From contig OZ242263.1 of the NCBI GenBank assembly GCA_965207125.1, positions 1,736,001 through 1,800,000 of the forward strand: a stretch of DNA of 64,000 nucleotides. The letters are read 5' to 3'. Positions within the stretch are counted from its first letter, which is position 1, and the number at the start of each line of letters is the position of its first letter. The notes below the pieces were generated by a model that was not told the DNA's origin, made no database searches, and saw nothing but the letters and a program-made list of their open reading frames with translations. Below are positions 17,889-27,487 of the stretch, piece by piece. The translations under genes were made by a program, and so were the position numbers. The stretch is from G965207125 sp965207125. Lineage in GTDB: Bacteria > Pseudomonadota > Alphaproteobacteria > Puniceispirillales > UBA1172.

Positions 17889-18248
17889 TTAGCGTTTTGT
17901 TGACAGAAATGTGCCGATATCATAGATGATCACCGCAATTTCTGATTCAAGCGGAAATGACAAAACTCCCATCACATTGTAGCCAAGCAGAAATGGGATA
18001 ATGTAAAAACGCGTCATGAAAATAAACCAGGCCACATAAAGTGGCTTTAGGCGCTCAAGCAGAAACCCAGGGGTGATGGGGCGCCACCAACGGATAAGTG
18101 GATCTGTCAGCTGTACAAAAATCCGCATGAAGAAAAAATCCGAGTTGTCTTGTAGAAAGAGGCTCATCCCAAAGCGGCCGACCAAAGTCCACATGACCAT
18201 CCCTAGGATATAATCGATAACAATAATGAAAATCGGAAAATTAGCCAT
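17889..18248 (-). CDS. Small YggT-like membrane protein
   Basis: A 119-residue protein with three likely transmembrane stretches (about residues 5-25, 65-90 and 95-113). The middle FVQLTDPLIRWWRPITPGF motif resembles the Pro/Arg turn of YggT-family proteins, but the match is not strong. GCAGGGATG precedes its start. It lies 80 nt downstream of the symporter gene beyond a strong terminator, so it is either read-through dependent or has its own promoter. Function unknown. Confidence 0.6.
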   Translation of the reverse strand: MANFPIFIIVIDYILGMVMWTLVGRFGMSLFLQDNSDFFFMRIFVQLTDPLIRWWRPITPGFLLERLKPLYVAWFIFMTRFYIIPFLLGYNVMGVLSFPLESEIAVIIYDIGTFLSTKR

Positions 18249-18270
18249 CCCTGCCTCGCGCAGATTTAGT

Positions 18271-18303
18271 AAAAAGGCGGAGCGAGGAAAACCCCGCTCC
18301 GCC
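18271..18303 (-). terminator. Rho-independent terminator of the symporter operon
   Basis: On the minus strand a perfect 9-bp GC-rich stem, GGCGGAGCG with CGCTCCGCC, closes a 10-nt loop and is followed directly by TTTTT. It lies 26 nt after the symporter stop codon. This is the clearest intrinsic terminator in the window. Confidence 0.92.
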
Positions 18304-18328
18304 GTAAAAGTGTTAGGTAGAAACCAAC

Positions 18329-20161
18329 TTAGTGTTCAACACCAAGATAAGTCTTACCTCTTGGATGCCGGATGTCATCAACCATTTTCTGGATTTCTTC
18401 ATCCGGCTCTTTGGTCATCAAGCTAACAACGACCATCAGAATCAGGCTGACAGGCATGCCAATCATCCCGAAACGCAAGCCGTCAATGCCAATCCATGGT
18501 GTCATACCGGCAAATTGTACCTGGTAGAGATACCACGTGCCGACACCAAACCCGCCGATCATGCCGGCAACAGCGCCTGCACGATTGGCACGTTTCCACC
18601 AAACTCCCAGCACAAGCGGGAAGAACAGGCCGGAGTTGGCAAAGCAGAACGCCCAGGCCACAGCACCGAGAATCGAAGTGAGTTGCAACGCCGCGACAGA
18701 CGCGCCCGCTGCACCGATAGCCAAGAGCAAAAGCCGTGCGACAATAAGACGTGTTCGCGCATCCGCTTTGGGATCGATGATCTTATAATAAAGATCATGC
18801 GACAACGCATTGGCGATCGCTAGCAACAAACCGTCAGCCGTGGACATTGCAGCAGCCAGACCACCGGCAGCCACCAGACCTGAGATCACATAAGGCAATC
18901 CCGCCATTTCTGGCGTGGCCAGCACGACTATATCGCCGCGCATGAAGAACTCATTGATCTGCAAAATGCCATCGCCGTTGCCATCAATGATTTTCACAAA
19001 GTTGACATTGCTCCATTGCTGAATCCACTCAAGGTTATTAACGTCAGTGATTGCTTTGCCGATGATGCTCGTTGCTACCGTTGGGTCAAGCAAAGACAAC
19101 TTGGTAAAAGTCGCCAAAGCAGGAGCCGTTAGATACAGCAAGCAGATGAACAGCAATGACCAAGCCACTGATTGACGCGCTGCTTTCACCGAGCTGGTAG
19201 TAAAGTAACGCATCAGAACGTGAGGCAATGATGCCGTTCCCGCCATCATACACAAGGCCAATGAGAAGAACCGCCATCGATCAATTAATGTCGTACTGGC
19301 GTCATTGATACCAACCTTAAGGGTCGCTAGCTTGCCTGCTGCGGCTTGGGCCTCAGCTGTCGGTACAAGCTGTTTCACGCCGAGTAGGCCTTCAAGTTCC
19401 TGCACTCGGCCGACAGCGTCAAACTGTGCTAAATGCGGAATCAAGCCATAATCCAGCTTGTTTGATATCCAGAACACTGGAATCAAATAAGCAATGATCA
19501 GCACGATATACTGGGCGACTTGAGTCCAAGTCACAGCACGCATGCCTCCTAGCATTGAGCAGAACAGGATACCGGAAAGTCCCACCCAGACACCAAGTTC
19601 AAATTTGATTCCTAGGGCCCGTGAGGCAACTGTGCCGGTTCCGTTGATCTGTGCTGTCACATAAGTGAAAGACGCGACCACCAAAATCACAACAGCGCAG
19701 AAGCGCGGTAGGTTTCCGCCGTAGCGTGTGCCGATAAAATCGGGCACCGTGTAGCAACCGAATTTCCGTAAATATGGCGCGATTAGCGATGCGACAAGAA
19801 CGTAACCGCCTGTCCACCCGACCAAAAATGCCATGTAAGGATAGCCATTAAGATAGATACCGCCGGCCATGGCAATAAATGACGCGCCTGACATCCAGTC
19901 CGCCGCAGTCGCCATGCCGTTATACACCGCGGGGACTTCGCGTCCGGCGACGTAATATTGGCTTGATTCCATCGTTCTGGCAAGAATCCCGATTAAAGCA
20001 TAAATGGCCACGGTAAAGGCAACAAACATCCACCCAATATAGGTGTTGCCAACGCCCGCCGCTTCCAAAATGCCCATCAGGATAACAAAGCCGAGAAAGC
20101 CTAGGGTATAAATGCCGTAGACTTTACCGAGATTTTGAATAAATCCACCTTCAAGTTTCAT
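18329..20161 (-). CDS. Sodium:solute symporter, large subunit (VC_2705 / ActP-like subfamily)
   Basis: An SSS-family transporter of 610 residues with about 13 membrane segments. SSQYYVAGREVPAVYNGMA and AADWMSGASFIAMAG are the SSS signature. The accompanying 82-residue DUF4212 protein marks the two-gene VC_2705 subfamily, related to acetate permease ActP. A loop between helices contains DGNGDGILQINE (residues 393-404), which matches an EF-hand calcium loop at positions 1, 3, 5, 7, 9 and 12. Substrates in this subfamily are usually short monocarboxylates; the actual one is unknown. It ends in a strong terminator. Confidence 0.92.
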   Translation of the reverse strand: MKLEGGFIQNLGKVYGIYTLGFLGFVILMGILEAAGVGNTYIGWMFVAFTVAIYALIGILARTMESSQYYVAGREVPAVYNGMATAADWMSGASFIAMAGGIYLNGYPYMAFLVGWTGGYVLVASLIAPYLRKFGCYTVPDFIGTRYGGNLPRFCAVVILVVASFTYVTAQINGTGTVASRALGIKFELGVWVGLSGILFCSMLGGMRAVTWTQVAQYIVLIIAYLIPVFWISNKLDYGLIPHLAQFDAVGRVQELEGLLGVKQLVPTAEAQAAAGKLATLKVGINDASTTLIDRWRFFSLALCMMAGTASLPHVLMRYFTTSSVKAARQSVAWSLLFICLLYLTAPALATFTKLSLLDPTVATSIIGKAITDVNNLEWIQQWSNVNFVKIIDGNGDGILQINEFFMRGDIVVLATPEMAGLPYVISGLVAAGGLAAAMSTADGLLLAIANALSHDLYYKIIDPKADARTRLIVARLLLLAIGAAGASVAALQLTSILGAVAWAFCFANSGLFFPLVLGVWWKRANRAGAVAGMIGGFGVGTWYLYQVQFAGMTPWIGIDGLRFGMIGMPVSLILMVVVSLMTKEPDEEIQKMVDDIRHPRGKTYLGVEH

Positions 20162-20173
20162 AACTCAAACTCC

Positions 20174-20422
20174 TTATTTCTCTTCGAGGCCGTATTCCTC
20201 GTCAATTTTATTTTGACGAGAAGCGAACCAGAACACTAGAACCGCAAAAGCGACCTGTGAGCCCTGTCCGGCCATGAAATATGCGCCAGGGAATGTGTCG
20301 GTATTCAACGCATATCCAAACCAGTGCACTATAAAGGAGAAAAACGCCCAGATGAGCAACGTCACGAATGTTAGCATCCGTGTCGCAGCCCAATGCTGGT
20401 GTTGATCTGATTGTGTAGCCAT
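20174..20422 (-). CDS. DUF4212 sodium:solute symporter small subunit
   Basis: An 82-residue protein with two hydrophobic helices (about residues 14-36 and 46-66) and a short charged tail. WAATRMLTFVTLLIWAFFSF and the GQGSQVAFAVLVFWFA helix are the DUF4212 signature. It is encoded 12 nt upstream of the large symporter subunit, the invariant arrangement for this family. GGGAGG stands 7 nt before the ATG. It is thought to assist or stabilise the transporter in the inner membrane. Confidence 0.92.
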   Translation of the reverse strand: MATQSDQHQHWAATRMLTFVTLLIWAFFSFIVHWFGYALNTDTFPGAYFMAGQGSQVAFAVLVFWFASRQNKIDEEYGLEEK

Positions 20423-20484
20423 AATGATAGCCTCCCTTCATTCTTGATCAACCTTTAGTTAATGTAGTATGTTACCACCCATCA

Positions 20485-20501
20485 ACCAACTAGATGTTGG
20501 T
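20485..20501. promoter_or_regulatory. Dyad in the symporter / hypothetical protein divergent region
   Basis: ACCAAC (20485-20490), a 5-nt centre and GTTGGT (20496-20501) form a perfect inverted repeat in the 164-nt region between the minus-strand symporter operon and the plus-strand 217-residue gene. A second CCCAAC follows at 20505. This is operator-like. The regulator is unknown. Confidence 0.4.
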
Positions 20502-20586
20502 ATACCCAACTGAGGCATTATGCCACACATTTGACATAATTCAAATATCATTTAACAGTAAGGCAATAAAATAAGGAGAATGCCGG

Positions 20587-21240
20587 GTGAAATGGCTGAG
20601 AAAAATGGGACGGCGCATAGGTTTGATCAAGCCTCAGACGGTTAAGGATTTTGCCGGCCTGATCGCCTTTGTCGATGAAAATGCCGCTTATGTCTCGCAA
20701 GTCACGCTTTATACCTATATCAAAGCGCGCGCTGGGACCCAGTATCCAAAACTCTTTGAAAATGAAAAATTTCTGACATCCTTGACCATTGCGCGCTGGC
20801 ATATCTTCGGTGCATGCGTGGCTGACCTCGCTCTTTTCGCCGCCGCGCAATTCCATGCCGGAAACTACCTTAATGATGAGCAGGCAGGAGATATGGCAAA
20901 ACTGATTGCGCGCAGGATTTTAAGCAAAGTAGACCAGAGCGATATCGAGCCTAAGGCTTTTGATGCGATGATCACAGACGCCGCGAGCCGCGCGGGGATG
21001 TTTGATTACACCAAAGCCACCATTGGCAGTTATGCCTTTGAGACCAGTGCCAAAGCTCTATTGCGCTGGGCGCCTGTGGTCGATGAATTTAAGCAACAGG
21101 ATGAGGAAATTGTGCGAAACTCATTGCATTTGAGATGGATCGGTGTTCGCCACGCATTACGCGAAAGACTGGTTCACGACGCCGTCCATGGCGACTGGGT
21201 CGGAATTGTCAATGATGACCGTTTTAGCCAGAAAGCATAA
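20587..21240 (+). CDS. Conserved hypothetical protein, 217 residues
   Basis: I do not recognise a named family. The protein is soluble and mostly alpha-helical, with a basic N-terminus and segments such as FVDENAAYVSQVTLYTYIKARAG and WIGVRHALRERL. No signal peptide, membrane helix or catalytic motif is evident. The GTG start at 20587 follows AAGGAG by 9 nt; a nearby ATG at 20581 is out of frame. It is divergent from the symporter operon and convergent with the glutamine-synthetase-like gene. Confidence 0.65.
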   Translation: MKWLRKMGRRIGLIKPQTVKDFAGLIAFVDENAAYVSQVTLYTYIKARAGTQYPKLFENEKFLTSLTIARWHIFGACVADLALFAAAQFHAGNYLNDEQAGDMAKLIARRILSKVDQSDIEPKAFDAMITDAASRAGMFDYTKATIGSYAFETSAKALLRWAPVVDEFKQQDEEIVRNSLHLRWIGVRHALRERLVHDAVHGDWVGIVNDDRFSQKA

Positions 21241-21272
21241 CCTGCAAACTATAACTCGTCTGGGGCGAGAAA

Positions 21273-22622
21273 CTATCGATACCAGCTCCATTCCAGAGGC
21301 GAGATGACGGCTTCAAACGTGCGCCGCTCATATTCTTTGGTTTCGTAATAGGTATTGGCGTAATCCGCTCCAAGCCAATCGGTAATAAAAGAACTTGCGC
21401 GGAACATCTCATTGGCTTCAACCCATGTGCGTGGCAAGCCCTCGCGTTGTGGGGCGGCGTAGGCGTTGCCCTCGGTGATCGGCGGCGGGGGGATCTTGCC
21501 TTTTATTCCTTCAGCCATTGCCGCTAAAATCAGCGTGGTGGTAAGATATGGATTAATATCCGCGCTCGAGGCCCGGTGTTCTAGACGTCTGGCCTTCGCC
21601 CCACTCTCCGGAACGCGAAAATTAACCGTTCGGTTATTGATTCCCCAGCTTTTATCCACCGGCGCATAATTGCCGGGGGCTGTTCGCCGCCAAGCATTCG
21701 CGTTGGGTGAGAAAACTGCCATGCTATCCCCTAAATGCCGTGTCATCCCGCCAACCGCATAGAGAAGAGTCGGATTAGAGATCATCGTCTCGCCTTTGCC
21801 TTCAGCCATTAAATTCTCGCCCTTGCTGTTCCACAGACTCGCATGAAGGTGAAAGCCGTTGCCGGTATCATTGGCGAAAGGTTTACCCATGAAGGTTACG
21901 TCAAATCCCTGATGCCTTGCCACCCTGCGCGCGAGATAGCGGAAAAGGGCCGCTTCATCGGCGGCGCGAACGACATCGGCGTGATGTTGGATATTGATTT
22001 CATACTGGCCTCGGCCATATTCGGTGATGGTCGTGTCGGCTTGAATATTGGCCATCATCGAGGCGTGGTAAATTGCCTCAAGCACCGGGGCGAACTCATC
22101 ATAGGCATCGATGCCGTAAATCTGATTAGTTGCTTGCGGGCGGTCGTCTTGCGGCGCAATCGCGCCTTGGCCCATGCCTGAGGCGTCAAGACGGCGCGCG
22201 ATCAGATAAAACTCCAATTCAGGGGCGACTTGCGCGTAAATTCCTTGCTTTTCAAGCCGTTTTACTGCTCTGCCGAGAATGTTGCGCGGATCAAGACGGT
22301 GAGGTGCGCCGGTTTCATCAAGCATGCTGACCAGGCAGGCGGCCTCTCGGCCGTCGCTGCCCGCGAGTTCAAAAAAACTGCCCTCGACCACGTGGCAGGG
22401 GAAATCACTATCTCCAGTTTCCCAGATAAGACCCGTCTCAGAAACGCTTTCGCCGGTTGAATCCGTGCCAAAAATGCTCTCCGCGAATAAAACTCCGTCT
22501 TTAACCAGTTTATCTAAGCTAGAGGCGGGAAGAATCTTGCCGCGCATCATCCCGTTGGAATCAGCAAACATCGCGGTGATCGTCTTAAGGCGCGGGAATT
22601 TTTTTTTAAGATCGGTTAACAT
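21273..22622 (-). CDS. Glutamine synthetase family protein (gamma-glutamylputrescine synthetase-like)
   Basis: A 449-residue GS-fold ligase. APELEFYLIARR supplies metal-binding Glu residues, NDTGNGFHLHASLWN the catalytic loop, and APVDKSWGINNRTVNFRVPESG the ATP/glutamate region. Motif spacing and the absence of the Tyr-adenylylation region place it in the GlnT/PuuA branch rather than GlnA. Next to it, divergently, lie a class III aminotransferase and an agmatinase-family gene, so glutamylation of putrescine or a related amine is the best inference. Other GS-like ligases (glutamate-methylamine ligase, for example) remain possible. Confidence 0.88.
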   Translation of the reverse strand: MLTDLKKKFPRLKTITAMFADSNGMMRGKILPASSLDKLVKDGVLFAESIFGTDSTGESVSETGLIWETGDSDFPCHVVEGSFFELAGSDGREAACLVSMLDETGAPHRLDPRNILGRAVKRLEKQGIYAQVAPELEFYLIARRLDASGMGQGAIAPQDDRPQATNQIYGIDAYDEFAPVLEAIYHASMMANIQADTTITEYGRGQYEINIQHHADVVRAADEAALFRYLARRVARHQGFDVTFMGKPFANDTGNGFHLHASLWNSKGENLMAEGKGETMISNPTLLYAVGGMTRHLGDSMAVFSPNANAWRRTAPGNYAPVDKSWGINNRTVNFRVPESGAKARRLEHRASSADINPYLTTTLILAAMAEGIKGKIPPPPITEGNAYAAPQREGLPRTWVEANEMFRASSFITDWLGADYANTYYETKEYERRTFEAVISPLEWSWYR

Positions 22623-22702
22623 AAGAGCTTGAGAGAAAAATATTTTCGAGGCAGTCTACTCTATACCTATAATCTAAAAGAAACATCAACAAGTATAAAA
22701 TT

Positions 22703-24064
22703 ATGACTTACTTCCCTCCCTCACCTCTAGCTGAAATCGATCGCGCGCATCATCTTCACCCCTTTACCGATTATAAGGCGATGAAAAACGAAGGAGTGCA
22801 CATCATTACCCACGCCGAAGGCAATTATATCTTCGATGATCAAGGAAACAAAATTCTCGATGCTATGGCGGGGTTATGGTGCGTTAATGTGGGTTATGGC
22901 AGAAAAGAACTGATTGATGCAGCAAGCCAACAACTCGCTAAACTTCCATATTACAACACCTTTTTTAGGACCAGCAATGAGCCGGCTGCTAAACTAGCGG
23001 AACGCCTTGTTCAAATTTCACCCGATGGGATTAATCATGTTTTCTACGCTAATTCAGGCTCAGAGGCCAATGACACTATTGTCCGCATGGTTCGGCATTT
23101 CTGGACGCTCGAAGGCAAGCCGCAAAAGCGTGTTATTATCGGCAGAGATTACGGTTATCACGGTAGTACCATCATCACCGCCAGCATAGGAGGCATGAGC
23201 GGAATGCATCAGCAAGCCGCAAGATTGCCTGATTTTGAGCATATCAAACCACCTTACGGCTTTCTTTATCAGGGCAATATGGATGAGGCTGCTTTTGCTG
23301 AAACCGCCGCCGGCTGGCTTGATGAGAAAATCCTCGAGCTTGGTGCAGACAATGTCGCTGCTTTTATCGCTGAGCCTATTCAAGGTGCGGGAGGGGCTAT
23401 CATTCCCCCGGCCGGATATTTTGATCATATTCAGGAAATATGCCGCCGCCATGATATTTTGCTTATTGCCGATGAGGTGATTACTGGCTACGGACGCACC
23501 GGACAGTGGTTTGCTTGCCAGACTATGAATTTCGCCCCTGATATGATTGCATCCGCCAAAGGCTTGACTTCAGGTTATTTGCCGATGTCTGCGGCCTTGA
23601 TTGGCGATCGGGTTGCGAACAGACTTGTCGATGATGCTGGTGAATTCGGTCATGGATTTACCTATTCAGGGCATCCTGTTGCGGCGGCGGTCGCGCTGGC
23701 TAATCTCGATATTATCGAAAAAGAAGGCCTGATCTCACGCCTTCGCGATGATATCGCGCCCTATTTCGCCAAAGCCCTTCGTCGCCTAGAAGATCATCCG
23801 CTTGTCGGCGAGGCGCGTGCATCCGGATTAATCGGCGCGGTCGAACTGGTCAAGGATCGTAATGGTCCTGTTTTGTTTGATCCGCCGGGTGAGGTGGCTG
23901 AAATCTGCCGCGATTGTGCTGTCAAGAATGGTTTGATGGTGCGCGCTACTCGCGACGCGATCATTTTATCACCGCCTTTCACCTTCACCCGAGAGAACGT
24001 AGATACCACTGTCCGTATTTTGGGTGAAGCCCTCGCTGAGACCGCCTCGCGTCTTAAATCCTAA
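22703..24064 (+). CDS. Class III aminotransferase (putrescine/beta-alanine:pyruvate type)
   Basis: A 453-residue PLP enzyme that moves an amino group from an omega-amine to pyruvate. HPFTDYKAMKNEG is the SpuC-like N-terminus. YANSGSEANDT, YHGSTIITASIGG, FIAEPIQGAGG and LIADEVITGYGRTG build the PLP site, and the Schiff-base lysine is in SAKGLTSGYLPM. Adjacent GS-like and agmatinase genes point to putrescine as substrate. It starts 80 nt from the divergent GS-like gene and is followed by the ureohydrolase after 20 nt. Confidence 0.92.
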   Translation: MTYFPPSPLAEIDRAHHLHPFTDYKAMKNEGVHIITHAEGNYIFDDQGNKILDAMAGLWCVNVGYGRKELIDAASQQLAKLPYYNTFFRTSNEPAAKLAERLVQISPDGINHVFYANSGSEANDTIVRMVRHFWTLEGKPQKRVIIGRDYGYHGSTIITASIGGMSGMHQQAARLPDFEHIKPPYGFLYQGNMDEAAFAETAAGWLDEKILELGADNVAAFIAEPIQGAGGAIIPPAGYFDHIQEICRRHDILLIADEVITGYGRTGQWFACQTMNFAPDMIASAKGLTSGYLPMSAALIGDRVANRLVDDAGEFGHGFTYSGHPVAAAVALANLDIIEKEGLISRLRDDIAPYFAKALRRLEDHPLVGEARASGLIGAVELVKDRNGPVLFDPPGEVAEICRDCAVKNGLMVRATRDAIILSPPFTFTRENVDTTVRILGEALAETASRLKS

Positions 24065-24084
24065 GCCAAAAAAGGAAATAATCT

Positions 24085-25056
24085 GTGGAATACGTCAATA
24101 GTGATGAGGCTTTCCTTAAGAAGGAAATCAAGGGCACAGAATATGAGATGACCTATGCGGGGGCGTTAAGCTTCCTGCGTCGAAAATACAGCCGTGATCT
24201 CGATGGTATAGATATCGCCGTTAGTGGTGTTGCTTTCGATGGTGCGGTTTCTAACAGACCTGGAACGCGTTTCGGCCCTCGCGCTATTCGCGCTGCTTCA
24301 ACCGAACTTGCGAGCCTCAAAGCTTTTCCTTTCGGATTTGATCCTTTTGATACTTTGGCCGTGATCGATTACGGTGATTGCGCTCTTGACCCGCATGACT
24401 CCGCCTCGGTGCCGGTGGCGATTACCGAACACGCACGCCGTATTGTAAACTCAGATACCAAAATGCTGACGTTGGGCGGTGATCATTTTATCTCATTGCC
24501 CTTGCTCAGGGCCCATGCCGAACGTTATGGCCCTGTTGCGTTGGTGCAGTTTGATGCGCATTCAGATACTTGGGATGATGGCGGCTCAACACTCTATCAC
24601 GGCTCGATGTTTCTTCGCGGCAAAGATGAGGGAATTATCGATGTTGACCACTCTATCCAAGTCGGCTTGCGCAGCTGGAATGATTCTGATCATGGATATG
24701 AGATTCTCACGAGCCCTTGGGTTCACCGAAATGGAGTAGAAGCCTGTCTGGATGCCATCCTCTCAAGGGTTGGCGATCGCCGCGCTTATATCAGTTTTGA
24801 TATAGATTGTCTTGATCCCGCCTTTGCCCCTGGTACTGGCACGCCGGTGCCCGGTGGGTTGGCCACATGGCAAGCCCTCGAATTAATGAGGGGGCTCACC
24901 TCCCTTGACATGGTCGGGATGGATTTGGTCGAGGTCGCCCCGGCCTATGATCACGCCGATATCACCGCGATGGCTGCTGCCAATGTCGCTTTTGACTGGT
25001 TGTGCGTCATGGCGGAAAAAGCGGGCGCTAAAAGGCAAACAGTCGGCCGACTTTAA
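24085..25056 (+). CDS. speB: Agmatinase / ureohydrolase family enzyme
   Basis: A 323-residue dinuclear Mn ureohydrolase that would release urea from agmatine to give putrescine. Metal ligands are seen in GGDHF, DAHSDTWDD and SFDIDCLDPAF. NRPGTRFGPRAIR is the family loop. The start is GTG at 24085, after AAAGGAAA. It is co-directional with the putrescine-type aminotransferase, giving an agmatine-putrescine-aminobutyraldehyde sequence. A guanidinobutyrase function is the main alternative. Confidence 0.9.
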   Translation: MEYVNSDEAFLKKEIKGTEYEMTYAGALSFLRRKYSRDLDGIDIAVSGVAFDGAVSNRPGTRFGPRAIRAASTELASLKAFPFGFDPFDTLAVIDYGDCALDPHDSASVPVAITEHARRIVNSDTKMLTLGGDHFISLPLLRAHAERYGPVALVQFDAHSDTWDDGGSTLYHGSMFLRGKDEGIIDVDHSIQVGLRSWNDSDHGYEILTSPWVHRNGVEACLDAILSRVGDRRAYISFDIDCLDPAFAPGTGTPVPGGLATWQALELMRGLTSLDMVGMDLVEVAPAYDHADITAMAAANVAFDWLCVMAEKAGAKRQTVGRL

Positions 25057-25067
25057 AAACCTCTCAC

Positions 25068-26483
25068 TTATTCGAGTGGGGCCGGGGTGGCGTTAAAAAC
25101 GAAAGCCTCACGACACGCTTTAACCCCGCCGAGGGATGCGATCTTAGCTTCTTGGTCGGCGAACGCTTCGGCCGAGACTTTTTCAGGATCACAAATATTC
25201 CAAAGCAATTTTTTACCCATCGCAAGCACGTCTTTGTAATGATCATCCGCTGCGAGGTCTTTGCTTTCCGCCGGGTCCGTTGACAGATTAAAAAGCTGCG
25301 GTGCGAGGCCGCCTGCGTACCAGACAAGTTTCCATTCCCCCCATGCCAGCATAAAAATTCCCGTGGTCGAGCCGCCGTCATGATATTCGCTGAATAACGG
25401 GCGTGAGGCATCATCAGGGGCTTTAGCGAGGCTGGTCAGATTAATCCCTGGCCAATCCGAAGGCTTTTCAGTTTTGCTAACCGCTAAAGCCGTTGCTGGA
25501 ATATCGAGCAGATGCGCGCCGGACTGGCTCACTTTATTCTGAGGAATATCTGCACCTCGCACGAGTAGTGGAATTCCCACCGATGATTCATACATCACCT
25601 GTTTTGTCCAAAGCCCATGGTCACCAAGCAACTCACCATGATCTGAGGTGTAAATCACCAATGTATCATCGCCTAGCCCCGCCTGGTCTAGCGCGGTGAT
25701 AACGCGTCCCACGCAATCATCCATAAAACTGGTTAATCCGTAATAAGCGGCGATAGCCTTTCGTGCGCTATTGTTATCAAAATAGCGGTGATAGTCAAAA
25801 AAACGCGCTATGCGTTGCACTTCGTCATGGTCGGGAATAGTCGTGTTAGGCACAGGCATTTCGGCTGGATCATAAAGTCGGTAAAATTCGTCAGGCGCAA
25901 TCAGAGGATAATGCGGCGAGACAAGCGAGATAAACCCCGCGAAAGGACGTTTTTTCCGCGCGGGGTCGCTGAGCCATTCTTCGGCCGCATCGGTAACGCG
26001 CCGATCATAGTCGGTGTACTCTGATGCGCCGCTTCCGACCTCAGCCGCCAATTCGCGCGCGCCGTCAAAAGGAGGCGGGTTACGTCGTAGAAGACCGATC
26101 AGCCACCCTTTCTTTTCGAAAATATGCATGGGTAAAATTTCCCGCTCAAAACCATTATCATCCTCGCCCGAACGAAAATGCAGTTTGCCAATAGACGTGG
26201 TCTCAAAACCCTTATCGCGCAGAATATGCATCCAGCTTGGCACCCCTCCATCATAAGCGGTGGCGCTATCCCAGCAGCGATTTTGGTGAATGTAAGTCCC
26301 GGTTGCGAGAGCCGCGCGTGTTGGAACACACATAGGCGAGGCCGTGTAAGCGCGCTCAAAACGTGTCCCCTGCCGCGCTAAAGCATCGAGATTAGGTGTT
26401 TTGACGATCGGATGCCCCGTGCATCCCATTGCATCACGGCGATGTTCGTCAGATATGATAACAAGCAGGTTTTTATCCATCAT
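25068..26483 (-). CDS. Cys-type sulfatase
   Basis: A 471-residue alkaline-phosphatase-superfamily sulfatase. The formylglycine precursor is Cys52 in CVPTRAALATG, followed by the family GKLHF segment. Metal ligands are expected in the N-terminal SDEHRRD and the later YTSDHGELLGDHG. There is no signal peptide, so the enzyme is probably cytosolic, as for choline-sulfatase-like members. It lies before a BASS-like transporter and an Asp/Glu-racemase-family gene on the same strand. The start may be the second Met (26480). The substrate is unknown. Confidence 0.92.
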   Translation of the reverse strand: MMDKNLLVIISDEHRRDAMGCTGHPIVKTPNLDALARQGTRFERAYTASPMCVPTRAALATGTYIHQNRCWDSATAYDGGVPSWMHILRDKGFETTSIGKLHFRSGEDDNGFEREILPMHIFEKKGWLIGLLRRNPPPFDGARELAAEVGSGASEYTDYDRRVTDAAEEWLSDPARKKRPFAGFISLVSPHYPLIAPDEFYRLYDPAEMPVPNTTIPDHDEVQRIARFFDYHRYFDNNSARKAIAAYYGLTSFMDDCVGRVITALDQAGLGDDTLVIYTSDHGELLGDHGLWTKQVMYESSVGIPLLVRGADIPQNKVSQSGAHLLDIPATALAVSKTEKPSDWPGINLTSLAKAPDDASRPLFSEYHDGGSTTGIFMLAWGEWKLVWYAGGLAPQLFNLSTDPAESKDLAADDHYKDVLAMGKKLLWNICDPEKVSAEAFADQEAKIASLGGVKACREAFVFNATPAPLE

Positions 26484-26499
26484 GACATCTGATCATCAG

Positions 26500-27462
26500 T
26501 TATTCTTTCGTGCAAGACCTTAATCGCGCCGCTTTTTTCAGCCAACCAAGGAACAGCGGCGTTAGATAGAGTGGTATCTGATAAAGTGCGGTGAAAAGGC
26601 TAAAAATTGGGTCGGGCGGCAACGCGCCATAGTACAGCCCGACATTGCGATTGCTGGTAATCAATGACAACAGGCTGAAAATGTCAACGGTCGTAGGCTT
26701 GCTTGAAAACCGTGCGAATAAAATCAGCACGATCTGGGTGCCAAAATTAAGCGTGAATACGAGCACTGTAATCCGCAGTGCTAGCGTCCAGTCGCTGATG
26801 ATTTTCGGCCCCATCCCGTTAAACACCGGAATCAGAAAAGCCAGCATTCCCAATACGAAAATGCCGCTAAACACGTCTAGATTTCTGTTGATGCGTTGCT
26901 CGCTGATCATTGCGCGCCCGGCTAGTGCAAGAGCTGAACCGCCGAAAATCATCAAGGCCAGTTTGATAAATATCTCAAATGAGGAAATAGATGCCAGATC
27001 ACGCAGAAAAAGATCGGCGATAAAAGGCCCGGTGAAAGGTGCGATAAAACTGGTCATGATAATCACCTGTATGGCGACTGCCATGTTGAAACCAAGCAAG
27101 GCGCACATCCAAGCCGTCGAGGCAATCGGGGGCGCAAGGGCATACCATAGTGCTGATGGGATCAGCACCTCGTCAACCCCAATAACACGGCAAAGCGCGA
27201 AAATCAGAACGGGGCTGAAAACAAGGATAAAAAGGCTGATCGCTAGATTGCGCATCATATATCGGGGCTGTATCGCTTGCACAAAAATCTGCAGGATATT
27301 GATTCGGATCATCGTCATTGAGTAGATAATCACGATTAACCACGGGACGAATTGGTTAAGGTCTCTTGTTGTCTCGGGAATCAGTAAAGCGAGAATAATA
27401 CCAAAGGGCAATACGAGCGGTGCGTGGCGGCCGAGAAACCGAATAGGTGCGAGAATGATCAT
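26500..27462 (-). CDS. BASS-like (bile acid:sodium symporter family) membrane transporter
   Basis: A 320-residue protein with about ten hydrophobic helices. ALAPPIASTAWMCALLGFN resembles the crossing-helix motif of the BASS fold, and the C-terminal SLITSNRNVGLYYGALPPD carries polar residues typical of a substrate site. It has no signal peptide. It sits between a sulfatase and a racemase-family gene, on the same strand and with gaps of 16 and 25 nt, so it may carry the substrate of that operon. The family match is moderate; another small-solute carrier family is possible. Confidence 0.7.
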   Translation of the reverse strand: MIILAPIRFLGRHAPLVLPFGIILALLIPETTRDLNQFVPWLIVIIYSMTMIRINILQIFVQAIQPRYMMRNLAISLFILVFSPVLIFALCRVIGVDEVLIPSALWYALAPPIASTAWMCALLGFNMAVAIQVIIMTSFIAPFTGPFIADLFLRDLASISSFEIFIKLALMIFGGSALALAGRAMISEQRINRNLDVFSGIFVLGMLAFLIPVFNGMGPKIISDWTLALRITVLVFTLNFGTQIVLILFARFSSKPTTVDIFSLLSLITSNRNVGLYYGALPPDPIFSLFTALYQIPLYLTPLFLGWLKKAARLRSCTKE

Positions 27463-27487
27463 TATTGCTCCTCGCGCCCGCCTTGAT

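Noticed and set aside
26645..27325. 226-residue plus-strand ORF antisense to the BASS-like transporter
   Set aside because: Basic, low-complexity translation with no recognisable domain; the opposite frame encodes ten coherent membrane helices.
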